From positions 186,001 through 250,000 of the forward strand of contig JAUJYZ010000900.1 in NCBI GenBank assembly GCA_033675265.1: 64,000 bases of DNA. The letters are read 5' to 3'. Below are positions 24,324 through 34,562 of this stretch, piece by piece (position 1 is the first letter of the stretch; every line of letters begins with the position of its first letter). Below the pieces are notes generated by a model. The model saw only the letters and a program-made list of their open reading frames with translations, did not search any database and was not told the origin of the DNA. The position numbers and the translations under genes were made by a program. The DNA comes from Actinostola sp. cb2023 (Eukaryota; Cnidaria; Anthozoa; Actiniaria; Actinostolidae).

Positions 24324-25342
24324 ATGGGTGATGAGGATAAAACAGCAGCGAGCGACGAGACAGTGTCGACTTCAACTAGTAGTAAGGGAAAAGCACCATC
24401 AACTTCGGGAGAAACGAAGGTAAAATCTAAGTCAATTGACTTGACTCCCATGCAAGAGCTTGCTAATACGTTGGCAGAAGTTCTCAAAAGTGCAACAGCA
24501 TCAACTGTAAGTGTTAGTTCAGAAGCAACAGCAGCAAGGAATGTCAAACCGCCGAGAGCTTACTCGGTTGGACACAATTTCAAAACATGGTTAGCACAGT
24601 TCATGCAATATATTAACCTCGTGAGAGTAAGAGAAGCTGATCGCAAAGCGTACCTGCTAACCTTATTAGACCAGCCAGCATTCAGGGCTGTTGAGCTGTT
24701 ACGATTGCCTCAAGAACTTTCGTTTAACGATTTTACGGCAAAGCTTAGCAAGCGTTTTGACTCGGGCAAATCCAAGGAAGATTACAAATTGCAGTTAAGG
24801 TCGAGGCGCCAAAGGTCAAACGAAGATATCGATAGCTTTGCAGACGCATTACTAGAGATCGTTGAAAATGCCTATCCAGAGGCCGAATATAGTTTAAAGT
24901 GGAACTAGCAAGGGATCAGTTTATTCAAGGGGTGGAAATATGTGATGATGTGAGGGAGAGAGTCTTCATAAGTCAACCAGAGACACTCGCTGATGCAGTT
25001 CGCACTGTACATCGAATAGAAAGTGCACGCAAAGCTTGTAAATCTAGCCAACCAGTGAGTAAAGCGAGAGTGAATGCAGTTGCACCTGCAAGCGATGATA
25101 AAACCTCTGCTGAAATCCGTGAGCTCAAAGAATTAGTTGTTGGTATGAGTCAGAAATTACAAGAGTTGGAGAGAAAAGTGTCTGATAGGCCAGCTAGGAC
25201 CCCACGCCGAGCTAATGTTGAATGCTATGCCTGCCATGGCCATGGGCACTATGCACGAGAGTGCCCTGCTGCTGGAAATGCATCATCGGGAAATGGGGAA
25301 GGGGGCCTGCCGAGGGGCAACCAGGTCTCTCGCAACCAGTAG
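24324..25342 (+). pseudogene. Gypsy Gag (one frameshift)
   Basis: The likely start is MGDEDKTAAS at 24324. A Ser/Thr-rich N-terminus precedes a Gag core (YSVGHNFKTWLAQFMQYI, FNDFTAKLSKRFDSG) up to 24908, where the frame stops. The homologous continuation starts in the next frame at about 24899 (ELARDQFIQGV) and runs to a CCHC zinc knuckle CYACHGHGHYARECP, ending at 25342. The frame change near 24898 is a single base. It could be a disabling mutation or programmed, but the position inside the Gag core favours a mutation or a sequencing error. Confidence 0.8.
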
Positions 25343-26255
25343 TGTCTGCCTCTGAACATGTAAACGAAAATCATCAGTCATCTGAGCCAGACCCAAGCAA
25401 TGTAATTTCAGTAATATCAGATTCTGGCATTTATATAACAGGACTTGTAAATCATCGTGTTACACCTATTTTACTTGATACTGGAGCGACAGTTAGTGTA
25501 TTGAGCGAGGAAACGTGGAAAAAAAGTGGCGTTAGCTCGGAATTGAATCCAGTGTCTGGGAGCTTGACAACAGCGAATGGGGAGGTTTTGACTGTTCTCG
25601 GAGAGACAAAAACAAGACTTCGCATAGGTGATTTCGATGGTTACTGGGATATCATTGTGGCACGCGGATTGACGCATGAATGTTTACTAGGATCGGATTT
25701 CTTTCATTACTACAAATGCCAAATTTGTTACAATACTGGAACTTTTTTGCTATTGCGGGAACTGAGGTACCAATAAGATTTCAAACAGGGAACCCAGCAG
25801 TGTGTAGGGTGTACCTCGAAAGGGATGTGGAGATTGGGCCTGGGACCGAGCAGCTGTTCACAGTGAAACTTGAGGGGGGGTGTGAACGTAATAATGGGAG
25901 TCCTGGTGTAATAGAAGAGGTGCATGAAACGGTAATTGGAGAGACAGGTATTTCTGTTGCACGAGCGCTAGTGATACCCAGAGATGGTTTAACTGTAGTG
26001 CACCTTACGAACTTCACTGATCAACCAGTTAAGGTGTGTTCAGATGATCCCATCGGAAAGTATTGCCCATTAAGTACTGTGAATTTTAAAGTAACATCCA
26101 TAGACACTCGTAGTGAGACTGAGGTGGGGGGAGATGCTCCAGGTGCCAATACCATTCTAAATAATGATGAAGAACTTTGGAAACACAGTGTATATAAGAA
26201 GGAACTAGACAGTAAGGAGTTACCGTTTACATTAGAGTCTGAGAATTTTGAGTGA
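25222..26255 (+). pseudogene. Gypsy aspartic protease and linker (frames split)
   Basis: Frame 25222-25776 overlaps the Gag zinc knuckle and carries ILLDTGATVSVLS, the DTGA active site of retropepsins, followed by GSDFFHYYK. It stops at 25776. A linker continues in frame 25680-26255 with VPIRFQTGNPAVCRVYLERD up to ESENFE, which overlaps the start of Pol by 8 bases. The -1-type overlap with Gag may be a normal frameshift arrangement. The second break between protease and linker is more likely damage. Confidence 0.75.
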
Positions 26256-29200
26256 TGAACAGAGGGGGCAGTTTACCTCCTTGATGAATGATTATGCTGA
26301 TGTGTTCGCAAAGAGTAATTCAGATTTGGGAAAGACTGATTTGATTGAACACTGTATCGATGTAGGTGATGCGAAGCCGGTGAAGCTACCACCTCGGCGG
26401 ACACCCCCTCATCAACGAGAAGTGATTGATCATCAGCTGGATGATCTACTAGCCCATGGGAGGATAGAACCATCACAGAGCCCATGGAGCAGCCCCGTTG
26501 TTCTAGTCCGAAAGAACGATGGCTCCTATCGGATGTGCATTGATTATAGATGTCTGAATAAGTATACCATAAAAGATGCGCATCCACTCCCCAGAACAGA
26601 TGATGTATTGGAAGTAATGTCAGGCGCACATTGGTTTACCTGCCTGGACCTCGCCTCCGGGTATTGGCAAATGAAGGTGTCCGAGAAAGACCGGCCCAAA
26701 ACAGCATTTGTAACACACCGTGGCCAATTCCAATGGACGGTGATGCCTTTCGGGTTAACCAATGGTCCCGCTAGTTTCCAACGACTAATGAACATGGCCC
26801 TGAATGGACTCACCTGGACACATTGTTTAGTTTATATTGACGATATCATAATATGGTCTAGGTCATTTGAAGAGCATCTACATCGCCTACGTCTGGTCTT
26901 CAGCAGGATTCGTCAAGCGGGACTTAAGCTTAAACCAGCTAAGTGTCAGTTCCTGAAGCAGAGGGTCACCTTCCTCGGGCATGTGGTGTCATCGCAGGGC
27001 ATCGAGACAGACCCTGAAAAGACCAAAGCGGTTGTTGATTGGCCGGTCCCAGTGGACGTCAAGGAGTTGCAGCGGTTTTTAGGGCTTGTGGGGTATTACA
27101 GGCGCTTTGTAACAGAATTCTCTACCACCGCAGAGCCATTATACCGACTGTGTAAGAAGTTCACCCCGTTCCAGTGGGGCAGCAAAGAACAAATGGCCTT
27201 TGAGGAACTGAAGAAGTCACTGGTCAGTGCGCCTGTCCTCGCATACCCTAACTTTTCAACAGATGCTGGAAGGTTCATCCTCGACACAGATGCTAGTCAA
27301 CAGCTTGGTATAGGTGCTGTCCTCTCACAGTTGCAGCCAGATGGAACAGAGAGAGTTATTGCATATGGCAGTCGGTCACTTAATGACCACGAGAAAAATT
27401 ACTGCACTACAAGGCTAGAGATGCTGGCAATGGTAACGTACATTGATCACTTTCGTTACTATTTGTTGGGACGCAGATTTCTTGTAAGAACTGACCATCA
27501 TTCATTGCGGTGGTTGATGTCATTCAAGCAACCGGAAGGACAGGTAGCTCGCTGGTTAGAACGATTGCAAGAATATGACTTCGATGTCGAGCACCGCCCA
27601 GGTAAATCTCACATTAATGCCGACGCGATGTCCCGGAGACCAAGACGCCAACATGGAGACTGTCCATCATGCAAGTCCACCGCAGGAGCAGAGTCACATG
27701 TTTCCAAGTTGACGTTGGTGCAGTTGGCTGGGACTACGAGTTCAGTTACGCAGGACTTGTGGTCTGAAGAATCGCTAGCAAGCACACAACAAGAGGATGC
27801 CGCTATAGGGCCAGTGCTGACGTCTCTACTTCAGGGAGAGGGGAAGCCAACCCAGCAAGTGCTACAGTCTTTGAGTCCCACTACACGTGCAGTCATAGCG
27901 CAGTTCGAGCTGTTGGAGGTGAAGAATGGTGTACTCTACAGGAAGGAATTGAAGAAGGGACGAGCAACCAAAGGTCAAGTAGTTTTACCGGAGAAACTGA
28001 TTACACCAGCACTGCAGCAGTGCCATGATGGTTTAGCTGGAGCACATATGGGACGATTTAAGACACTCAGGAAGATGAAAGCACGTTTTTGGCGTCCAGG
28101 TTTGACAAAGCGTGTTCACGAATACTGCGACAACTGTCTTACTTGCTGCAAATGTAAGCCTCGTAAGCGTTCCAGAGCACCATTGCACCCGATTCCCTCC
28201 GGTTATCCTATGCAAAGGATTCATATGGACATTGTGGGCCCGCTACCACGAACCAAGAAAGGGAACAAGTATGTCTTGACTATGCAGTGTAGTTTTACCA
28301 AATGGGTAGAAGCGTTTCCAATTCCTAACCAACGTGCAACCACGTGTGCAAGGGTCTTCGTTAAGAACTGGGTGTGTAAGTTTGGCGTACCTGATAGTAT
28401 ACACACCGACCAGGGACGTAATTTCGAATCTAAGGTGTTCAGTGAGATGTGTAAGCTATTAGAGATGAACAAGACCAGATCTACGGCTTATCATCCAGAG
28501 GGAAATGGACAGATCGAAAACTTTCATCGTACACTAAAAAGTATGATCAAGACCAGAGTAGAGGAAGAACCTGACCGTTGGGATGAACACATGGAGTTTT
28601 GCCTGATGGCCTACCGCAGTAGTGTTCACTCGTCGACAGGACACACTCCTTATGAACTTATGTTCGGAAGAGAGATGCGGATTCCAGTTGATGTCATGAT
28701 GGGGATGGTGCCTGAGGATGAGTCGTCAGAATGTTCATATTCTGAGAGTGTTAGCGAGCTACGTAACAAACTAGCGAAAGGCTACGAAGACGTGAGAACC
28801 AACCTACAAGCAGCACAACGGCGTCAAAAGGATGCCTTTGACAAAGGCGTCAGACACACAGTATATGAGCCTGGAGATCTTGTTCTTCGTTACAGTCCAC
28901 AGCTCACACCCGGTGAAGCCAGCAAGTTCCATCGAAACTGGCAGGGCCCGTATACAATTGTGGAACGCATAACTGAAATTACGTATCGCATAAGAAAGCT
29001 GGATAATAACACTCGTAGGAAAACGCTGGTCGTACATTTCAATAACTTGCGGTTATACAAGAGAAAGACAGAAGCGCAAGCACCACCAGACTTGACTTCA
29101 GGCCGCAGTGTCACCACAGAGGGTTCTGGTCGTCAAGCGGAAGATTTGGAGGACAATGATCGTGATGATGCTGAGTGGGTCCATGATGATTCTGGGTATG

Positions 29201-29637
29201 ATGATGCAGTTACTGTACATGTCTCGGAGACCAACGAGAAGGCAAGTATGGGAGATCTCGAGGACACCAGCCCTGAAGTCAATACAGATAATACAGATGA
29301 CACCCCAACTACAGCTAACATTAGCAGTGATGTTGCTCCAAATGCACCAAGCGATGAGGACGGTGAAGAAAGCAACAACTCTGACATTGAGACTGTGGAA
29401 ACAGAGTCATCAAGACAACATCCCACTAGATTAAGACGTCCACCAGATCGCTACGGAGAATGGATTCTTAACAGCTTACAGCTGACTAAGTTACTTTCAG
29501 AAGTGAACAAGTGCGTTCGTATGCAAGGGACCCAAGTAGAGGCTGAGAAGATAAGAATCCGGAAGCTGAGGCCACAGCTGCTGAAGAAGGCACAAAGACT
29601 TAGAAAGGAACTAACTAAGAGAAACTCTTATACTTAA
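26248..29637 (+). CDS. pol: Gypsy Pol: reverse transcriptase, RNase H, integrase
   Basis: One uninterrupted frame of 1129 residues. The reverse transcriptase has CIDYRCLN, LDLASGYWQM, FGLTNGPASFQ and the catalytic YIDD. RNase H follows with DTDAS, RLEMLAM and RTDHHSL. The integrase has an H-H-C-C zinc domain (HDGLAGAHMG, then CDNCLTC), then the DDE core residues in MDIVGPL, IHTDQG and ENFHRT, and a C-terminal domain (YEPGDLVLRY, GPYTIVERI). An acidic tail follows (29100-29420) with a basic end. This is a Ty3/Gypsy domain order with all visible catalytic residues intact, so Pol could be functional even though Gag is frameshifted. Confidence 0.95.
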   Translation: MSDEQRGQFTSLMNDYADVFAKSNSDLGKTDLIEHCIDVGDAKPVKLPPRRTPPHQREVIDHQLDDLLAHGRIEPSQSPWSSPVVLVRKNDGSYRMCIDYRCLNKYTIKDAHPLPRTDDVLEVMSGAHWFTCLDLASGYWQMKVSEKDRPKTAFVTHRGQFQWTVMPFGLTNGPASFQRLMNMALNGLTWTHCLVYIDDIIIWSRSFEEHLHRLRLVFSRIRQAGLKLKPAKCQFLKQRVTFLGHVVSSQGIETDPEKTKAVVDWPVPVDVKELQRFLGLVGYYRRFVTEFSTTAEPLYRLCKKFTPFQWGSKEQMAFEELKKSLVSAPVLAYPNFSTDAGRFILDTDASQQLGIGAVLSQLQPDGTERVIAYGSRSLNDHEKNYCTTRLEMLAMVTYIDHFRYYLLGRRFLVRTDHHSLRWLMSFKQPEGQVARWLERLQEYDFDVEHRPGKSHINADAMSRRPRRQHGDCPSCKSTAGAESHVSKLTLVQLAGTTSSVTQDLWSEESLASTQQEDAAIGPVLTSLLQGEGKPTQQVLQSLSPTTRAVIAQFELLEVKNGVLYRKELKKGRATKGQVVLPEKLITPALQQCHDGLAGAHMGRFKTLRKMKARFWRPGLTKRVHEYCDNCLTCCKCKPRKRSRAPLHPIPSGYPMQRIHMDIVGPLPRTKKGNKYVLTMQCSFTKWVEAFPIPNQRATTCARVFVKNWVCKFGVPDSIHTDQGRNFESKVFSEMCKLLEMNKTRSTAYHPEGNGQIENFHRTLKSMIKTRVEEEPDRWDEHMEFCLMAYRSSVHSSTGHTPYELMFGREMRIPVDVMMGMVPEDESSECSYSESVSELRNKLAKGYEDVRTNLQAAQRRQKDAFDKGVRHTVYEPGDLVLRYSPQLTPGEASKFHRNWQGPYTIVERITEITYRIRKLDNNTRRKTLVVHFNNLRLYKRKTEAQAPPDLTSGRSVTTEGSGRQAEDLEDNDRDDAEWVHDDSGYDDAVTVHVSETNEKASMGDLEDTSPEVNTDNTDDTPTTANISSDVAPNAPSDEDGEESNNSDIETVETESSRQHPTRLRRPPDRYGEWILNSLQLTKLLSEVNKCVRMQGTQVEAEKIRIRKLRPQLLKKAQRLRKELTKRNSYT

Positions 29638-29708
29638 TATGACTAACGACTGTCATTGATTGTTACTGTTATTTTTGTTGAATTACCATTAGTTAGAGAC
29701 TGTTCCCT

Positions 29709-29720
29709 TTTGTAGGGGGG
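29709..29720 (+). promoter_or_regulatory. Polypurine-type tract before the 3' LTR
   Basis: A G-rich run (TAGGGGGG) lies four bases upstream of the 3' LTR, the place where plus-strand DNA synthesis is primed. Confidence 0.6.
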
Positions 29721-29724
29721 ATGA

Positions 29725-29875
29725 TGTGAAGGTTGTGTGACGTTACACGTCACGCACCATATATGGAGACTGACCATGACCTTGGCCTGGTGGCCAAATA
29801 GCGAGTTGTTGTGAAATAACGAAGGCTGAGTTTATATGTGTAAACAGCGATATTAAACACGGTTAAATCTTCACA
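29725..29875 (+). repeat. 3' LTR of the Gypsy element
   Basis: 151 bp, nearly identical to the 5' LTR. Confidence 0.95.
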
Positions 29876-29879
29876 CCCA

Positions 29880-29975
29880 TATAGATAGAGCTTTTGAATG
29901 TCTGTTGAGGGAAAATTATACTTCATTCATATTAACAATAGGATCCATTGCTGTTCAGAATAGAACAATGACCAC
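29880..29975 (+). pseudogene. Downstream remnant of the Helentron cysteine-peptidase-like domain
   Basis: Directly after the Gypsy target duplication the sequence encodes HIDRAFECLLRENYTSF then ILTIGSIAV, a hydrophobic strand motif that follows the Cys box in this peptidase-like family, and then stops. It is the displaced continuation of the frame ending at 24098. Confidence 0.5.
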
Positions 29976-29995
29976 TAACTAGAAAGTTTACACAA

Positions 29996-31890
29996 TCAAT
30001 CAATCAATCAAAGCTTTTATTTTACAACGGAGTCTCTTCAATACAAAATGATTGGTCTCCCAGAGAGCCGTATATATAGATATAAATAATATTTTACAAT
30101 AAGTTAAAAAGGTTCTATTTACATATCATATATTATTAATAATAAATTACATGTATTATTAAAGTACAACTTATATATAATGAAATATAATATTAATTTT
30201 ATAAATAACAATACAAATCTACATTATAAGCTTACTAAATAAATCTTTGTTTTCTAATTGTGCTTTAAAAGTAATTGTGCTATGCTGGACACGCGCCTCA
30301 GCAGGGATTTTATTCCAGAGTACAGAACCTCTATAGTGGAAGGTACATTTCCCTGCCTTTGATTTAGGTCTAGGGATATGTAAATTTGAAGATGAATTTC
30401 TCAGGTTATACGAATGTATATCCGTAGTAGAGGTAAAAATATCCTTTAAATAGGAGGGTGATAAATCAGTATATATTTTATACATAATTATTGCTAATTT
30501 TCTGGTTCGTCTGTACTCCAATTTTTCCCAATCCAGCTCATCCAATAAGACCTTAGATCGTGTTTCATAATTTTTCTGCTTAATGATTCTAGCTGATCTA
30601 TTTTGTAGCCGTTGAAGCTTGTCAGACATTCCTTTACTAGTGGAATCCCAAATAGAGCTACAATAATCAAAGTAGGGGAGAATTAGTGCTCTATACATAC
30701 ACAACCGTGTTTCAAGTGGTAAGATTGAGCCTAGGCGCTTTAATATAGCTAGACCTGTTGTGATTTTCTTTGAGATCAAAAGAATGTGTGAAGTCCAGGT
30801 TAGGTTTTGATCAATCAGAAGTCCTAACGATTTATATTCAGTTTTTCTCTCCAGTGGCACATCGTCTGCCTTAATATTAAAAGTATTTGGTACTTGAGCG
30901 AGTTTAAACTGACTCCCTATGAGCATGTATTTGGTTTTTTTGACATTTAAAGTTAATTTATTTGCTCTAAGCCAAGTTTGGATTTGGTCCAGATCATGAT
31001 TCATTTGAGTTTGAAGCACATGCGGATCTTCTGTTGATGTAGTTAATGTAGTATCATCAGCATACATCCTTGGCGTGGAGAAAAGGTTACATGCAGGGAG
31101 ATCATTAATGTAAAGAATAAATAATAACGGGCCTAATATTGATCCTTGGGGGATTCCACATGTAAGAGTAGAAAAGTCTGACATAACTCCATCAATTATA
31201 GTTTTCTGTTTACGTTCATCAAGATAGGAATTGAACCAATCTAGGGTTGTAGAGGTAACCCCATATGATATGAGCTTTTGTAGCAGAATAGAATGATTCA
31301 TAGTATCAAAAGCTTTCTTGAGGTCCAGGAAAATTACGCCATTTAGTTTGTTGTTATCTATATTCCTAAGCCATTCATTTGTAGTTTCGAGTAAGGTTGT
31401 TTCAGTGCTATACATTGGTCTAAAACCTGACTGCGACTCAGTCAACAAGTTGTGTAGATTTAAATATGCATAAAGTTGATTAAAAACAATTCTTTCAATT
31501 AATTTGCTCACAACAGGTAAAACTGAGATTGGTCTATAGTTATTTGGATCTGTCTTAATATCATCTTTAAAAATAGGATAAACCTTGGCATATTTCCACT
31601 TATCTGGGAAGATACCAGTTGAAATTGATAGATTTATTATAAATGTTAAAGAAGTTACAATGACAGGTGCTGCCTCTTTCAAGAGGCGGGGTGATATATT
31701 ATCTAATCCAGTGGCTTTGTTTGTTGACATTGATTTTAGTATGCTCAGAATTTCATCGGGTGTTGTGGGTTTAAGATGGAAGGTATGTTCAGTTGGAGTA
31801 ATATAATCGATAAACTTAGAATGCACATCTGGGATTTCTGATGCCAGAGATGGCCCAATATTTGAGAATTGAATTGTGAAACATTGAATT
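29996..31890 (-). mobile_element. 5'-truncated LINE with intact reverse transcriptase
   Basis: On the minus strand the 3' end is a short TGAT repeat tail (ATCA repeats at 29996-30010 on the plus strand) preceded by an AT-rich UTR. The 5' end is truncated near 31880, where GAATTGTGAAACATT is duplicated. It sits inside the Helentron-like element. Confidence 0.85.
30219..31826 (-). CDS. LINE reverse transcriptase (endonuclease missing)
   Basis: A 535-residue frame that continues open upstream to about 31880, so the given start is only the first Met. It carries the RT motifs of Jockey/CR1/L2-type LINEs in order: NKATGLDNIS, YRPISVLPVVSKLIER, SGFRPMYST, FLDLKKAFDTMNH, GIPQGSILGPLLFILYINDLP and the catalytic YADD, then NVKKTKYMLIG and the thumb/C-terminal region ending WNKIPAEAR. 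No internal stops are seen, so it is a young copy, but without its endonuclease it cannot move on its own. Confidence 0.9.
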   Translation of the reverse strand: MHSKFIDYITPTEHTFHLKPTTPDEILSILKSMSTNKATGLDNISPRLLKEAAPVIVTSLTFIINLSISTGIFPDKWKYAKVYPIFKDDIKTDPNNYRPISVLPVVSKLIERIVFNQLYAYLNLHNLLTESQSGFRPMYSTETTLLETTNEWLRNIDNNKLNGVIFLDLKKAFDTMNHSILLQKLISYGVTSTTLDWFNSYLDERKQKTIIDGVMSDFSTLTCGIPQGSILGPLLFILYINDLPACNLFSTPRMYADDTTLTTSTEDPHVLQTQMNHDLDQIQTWLRANKLTLNVKKTKYMLIGSQFKLAQVPNTFNIKADDVPLERKTEYKSLGLLIDQNLTWTSHILLISKKITTGLAILKRLGSILPLETRLCMYRALILPYFDYCSSIWDSTSKGMSDKLQRLQNRSARIIKQKNYETRSKVLLDELDWEKLEYRRTRKLAIIMYKIYTDLSPSYLKDIFTSTTDIHSYNLRNSSSNLHIPRPKSKAGKCTFHYRGSVLWNKIPAEARVQHSTITFKAQLENKDLFSKLIM

Positions 31891-32039
31891 GTGAAACATT
31901 AATAATGGACACTCATTACAAAACATTCCTCATCTGATCTGATTCATTATTATATGTTCTTCCTTTTATTTTAGTTATTGTCAGTTACAGTTCACTAGTT
32001 GTCTAATTATAACAATATTGTATTATTGTAGGAGGGGGG

Positions 32040-32340
32040 GTTACTACCTTTCTCCAACTGGTAGGGGTGATCGACGTCCTTTTAGGGTTCAAAATATTTC
32101 CTATGTGAACCTTTTAGGGTTCCGACACAAGACAGTTATGTAACACGAGTCCATACCTTTTAGGGTCAATTGAAAGAACACAAGAAATATGTTGTCCAGT
32201 CACTGATTAAATGATATCAGCACAATCACTTTTCTGCCATATATGGTCATATATGTCGTACCTTTTAGGGCTTGAAATCAACATGGCTTCAACAGCTCTT
32301 TTAATTTATGCATACTTTTTAGGGCTCGTTTTCAAAACCG
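32040..32340. repeat. Short motif CCTTTTAGGG repeated about six times
   Basis: CCTTTTAGGG or close variants occur near 32076, 32109, 32156, 32261 and 32325, spaced irregularly over 300 bp near the right end of the Helentron-like element. Confidence 0.6.
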
Positions 32341-32542
32341 GTCACTGATCACCCATATGGCAGTATTTTATATGTTGGCATCATAAACTATTTATTTTAA
32401 AATTAGTTTCATCAATAAAATAACACAAAAGCCTGCATGACTACAATGGGCAGATATCCTAACATCCTTATTCTTGGATGAAAAGCTTATGTAGCAATGT
32501 TTAGCATTCAACAGCACTTTAATTTGTATTTCACCATTAGAA

Positions 32543-32567
32543 GCCCGAGTAAACGCTTGTAGAGCGT
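32543..32567 (+). repeat. Helentron-like 3' terminal repeat and hairpin
   Basis: GCCCGAGT (inverted partner of the left end) is followed by the hairpin ACGCT-tgtag-AGCGT. The 36.17 kb element has the same arrangement, with ACGCT-actag-AGCGT. Confidence 0.6.
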
Positions 32568-32749
32568 CTTGTTGTCTATAAATAGAACTCAGTGAATGAC
32601 TGTTCTATGTTTATTTTGCAGTAATATAAAAATCGAGAGGGAGAGAGAAACTCCGCGTTTTCCACTTTGGTAGAAAACGCTGAGACTACCACACCATGAT
32701 TTCTAACTTGACTCCGCACTCCGCGTTTTCCACCAGACGCTCTTCGATC

Positions 32750-33660
32750 GGTCGCTTACATTTTGTATATCTTCGCTCATCTTCGCCACGGCTAATAACT
32801 GAACGAACGATGGCCGAACGTTTTTAGAACGACATATCACATAGATGATTGAAATGATCGATGAGTTAGTTGTGATATGGATTATTTCGATGTAAACATA
32901 CTCTATCTTCGCCACAGCTATTAAACGATCGAGCGAACGATGGCCGAATGTTTTTAGAACGACATATCATATATTAGATGATTGAAATGATCGATGAGTT
33001 AGTTGTGATGTGGATTATTTCGATGTAAACATACTCTATCTTCGCCACGGCTAACGATCGAGCGAACGATGGCCGAATGTTTTTAGAACGACATAACTGA
33101 ACGAACGATGGCCGAACGTTTTTAGAACGACATATCACATAGATGATTGAAATGATCGATGAGTTTTATTTCGATGTACACTCAATTGCATTAAGGTTGT
33201 CCACCTCGGAAAAGCACATTTACACATTTGCACATTTACACATTTGCACATTCGCAACATCACGTGTATATTTGTTTTGCGCAAGTGGAACCCAGAGTCA
33301 ATAGATTCAGTAGAAGTATACTGCCATAAGAATGCCGCGGCCTTATACAGAAGATTTCAGGTGGATAGTTGTATTTCAGCGCTTGTAAAAGTGCAAATGT
33401 GTAAATGTGCAAATGTGTAAATGTGTAAATGTGCTTTTCCGAGGTGGACAACCTTTCTGCAATTAGGTGTAAACATACTCTATCTTCGCCACAGCTAACG
33501 ATCGAGCGAACGATGGCCGAATGTTTTCAGAACGACATATCATATATTAGATGATTGAAATGATCGATGAGTTAGTTGCGATATGGATTATTTCGATGTA
33601 AACAACGAGCGAACGGTGGCCGCATGTTTTTAGAACGACATATCACATATTAGATGATTT
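32750..33660. repeat. Satellite-like tandem array with units of about 130-170 bp
   Basis: Repeated block GCGAACGATGGCCGAATG, then TTTTAGAACGACATATCA, GATTGAAATGATCGATGAG and CATACTCTATCTTCGCCAC. Full or partial units start near 32800, 32935, 33060, 33100, 33490 and 33600. Unit length varies by deletion. Confidence 0.85.
33186..33472. mobile_element. TIR element inserted in the satellite
   Basis: AAGGTTGTCCACCTCGGAAA on the left is mirrored by TTTCCGAGGTGGACAACCTT on the right. CACATTTACACATTTGCACA repeats lie inside both arms, with about 120 bp between. Non-coding hairpin MITE. Confidence 0.75.
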
Positions 33661-34062
33661 GTGAGTTTGTTGTGATGTGGATTATTTCGGGGAGGTCCGC
33701 CCAACGGCTTGATAAACGTTTCGGCCACCGGATAGATGATTTAAAAATGATCGATGAGTTAGTTGTGATGGTAGCATGTGGGTTGATGGGAAATTCTCCA
33801 CCGGAACGAACAGTACCGCTCGCCGACTATTTAGCCCAGGCAAGAATCTCACAGAAACAAATATCATGGGATTCCTGTGGTAGCATGTGGGTTGATGGGA
33901 GGGGAGGGGAGGGGAGGGGAGGTCCGCCCAACAGATCCAACGGATCGACTTGAAAAACGTTTCGGCCACCGGAATCCGGTAGCCGTATTGGACATGTATG
34001 GCAAAGTCCCCCTTCTACTCCCCTTCCTCTTTCATCTCTCCTGCGGGGCCGCATCGCAAGCT
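33661..34062. repeat. Duplicated GC-rich segment
   Basis: GGTCCGCCCAACGG..CTTGATAAACGTTTCGGCCACCGGA at 33692 recurs at 33921, and TAGCATGTGGGTTGATGGGA recurs at 33772 and 33880, followed by a GGGGA repeat. No gene is seen. Confidence 0.6.
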
Positions 34063-34562
34063 AAGAGAATGTTGAATCAAGTTACCCATCCTTATCAACA
34101 AACAACTCACTTTCACATATTTATATATTGACATGTTTTAGAATACTTACAATACAGATATATTTATCGGTATGCATGGGTCTGGTTTGACACATATGCT
34201 GTTCCATCCTGATTGGGCAGTCGTCTTTGAACTGTAAGTACTGTTCGCAGTGTTCTTTTACTTTTCTGAATGTCTTCCGTCTTTTTTCCACATTTCACTT
34301 ATCCAGTTTTGTTTTCGCCTCTTCTATTTCCTTGCATCCCCTTTTATTCTCTTCTCATATCTTGTCTCTTGCCTTGTACATGTCGTTTCCTTTTTGCTTC
34401 TCTTTTTTTTTCTCTTAAACTTTTTTCTCTTACATTTTTTTCTCTTACATTTTTTTCTCTTCTCTTTTAGCGTCATCCTCTTCTTTATTTCTACTTTTTC
34501 CAAATTCAGGAACAACAGCGTTTGAAAACTCTTATTCTTATTCCTACGCAACTATAACACAG

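Larger units (their letters stand above)
24095..29879 (+). mobile_element. Complete Ty3/Gypsy LTR retrotransposon (5.8 kb)
   Basis: Two 151-bp LTRs (24099-24249 and 29725-29875) begin TGTGAAGG and end CTTCACA. They differ at about one position (GAAATATCG versus GAAATAACG). The target duplication CCCA lies at 24095-24098 and 29876-29879. A primer-binding-site-like TGGTGGCAGCGATTTGGG starts just after the 5' LTR, and a purine run precedes the 3' LTR. Gag, protease and a full Pol are present and no envelope is seen. It is a recent insertion into the Helentron-like peptidase frame. Confidence 0.95.
22657..32567 (+). mobile_element. Helentron-like (Helitron2) element, invaded by Gypsy and LINE copies
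   Basis: The left end starts with ACTCGGGC, repeated as GCCCGAGT at 22678-22685 to form a hairpin. The right end carries GCCCGAGT again at 32543-32550, followed by a terminal hairpin ACGCT-tgtag-AGCGT (32553-32567). Asymmetric terminal inverted repeats plus a 3' hairpin are the end structure described for Helentrons. A second, short element with the same plan lies at 35695-36185. Coding remnants inside are at 22887-24098 and 29880-29975. No Rep or helicase domain remains. Exact ends are inferred, since the T/T insertion site was not confirmed. Confidence 0.6.
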
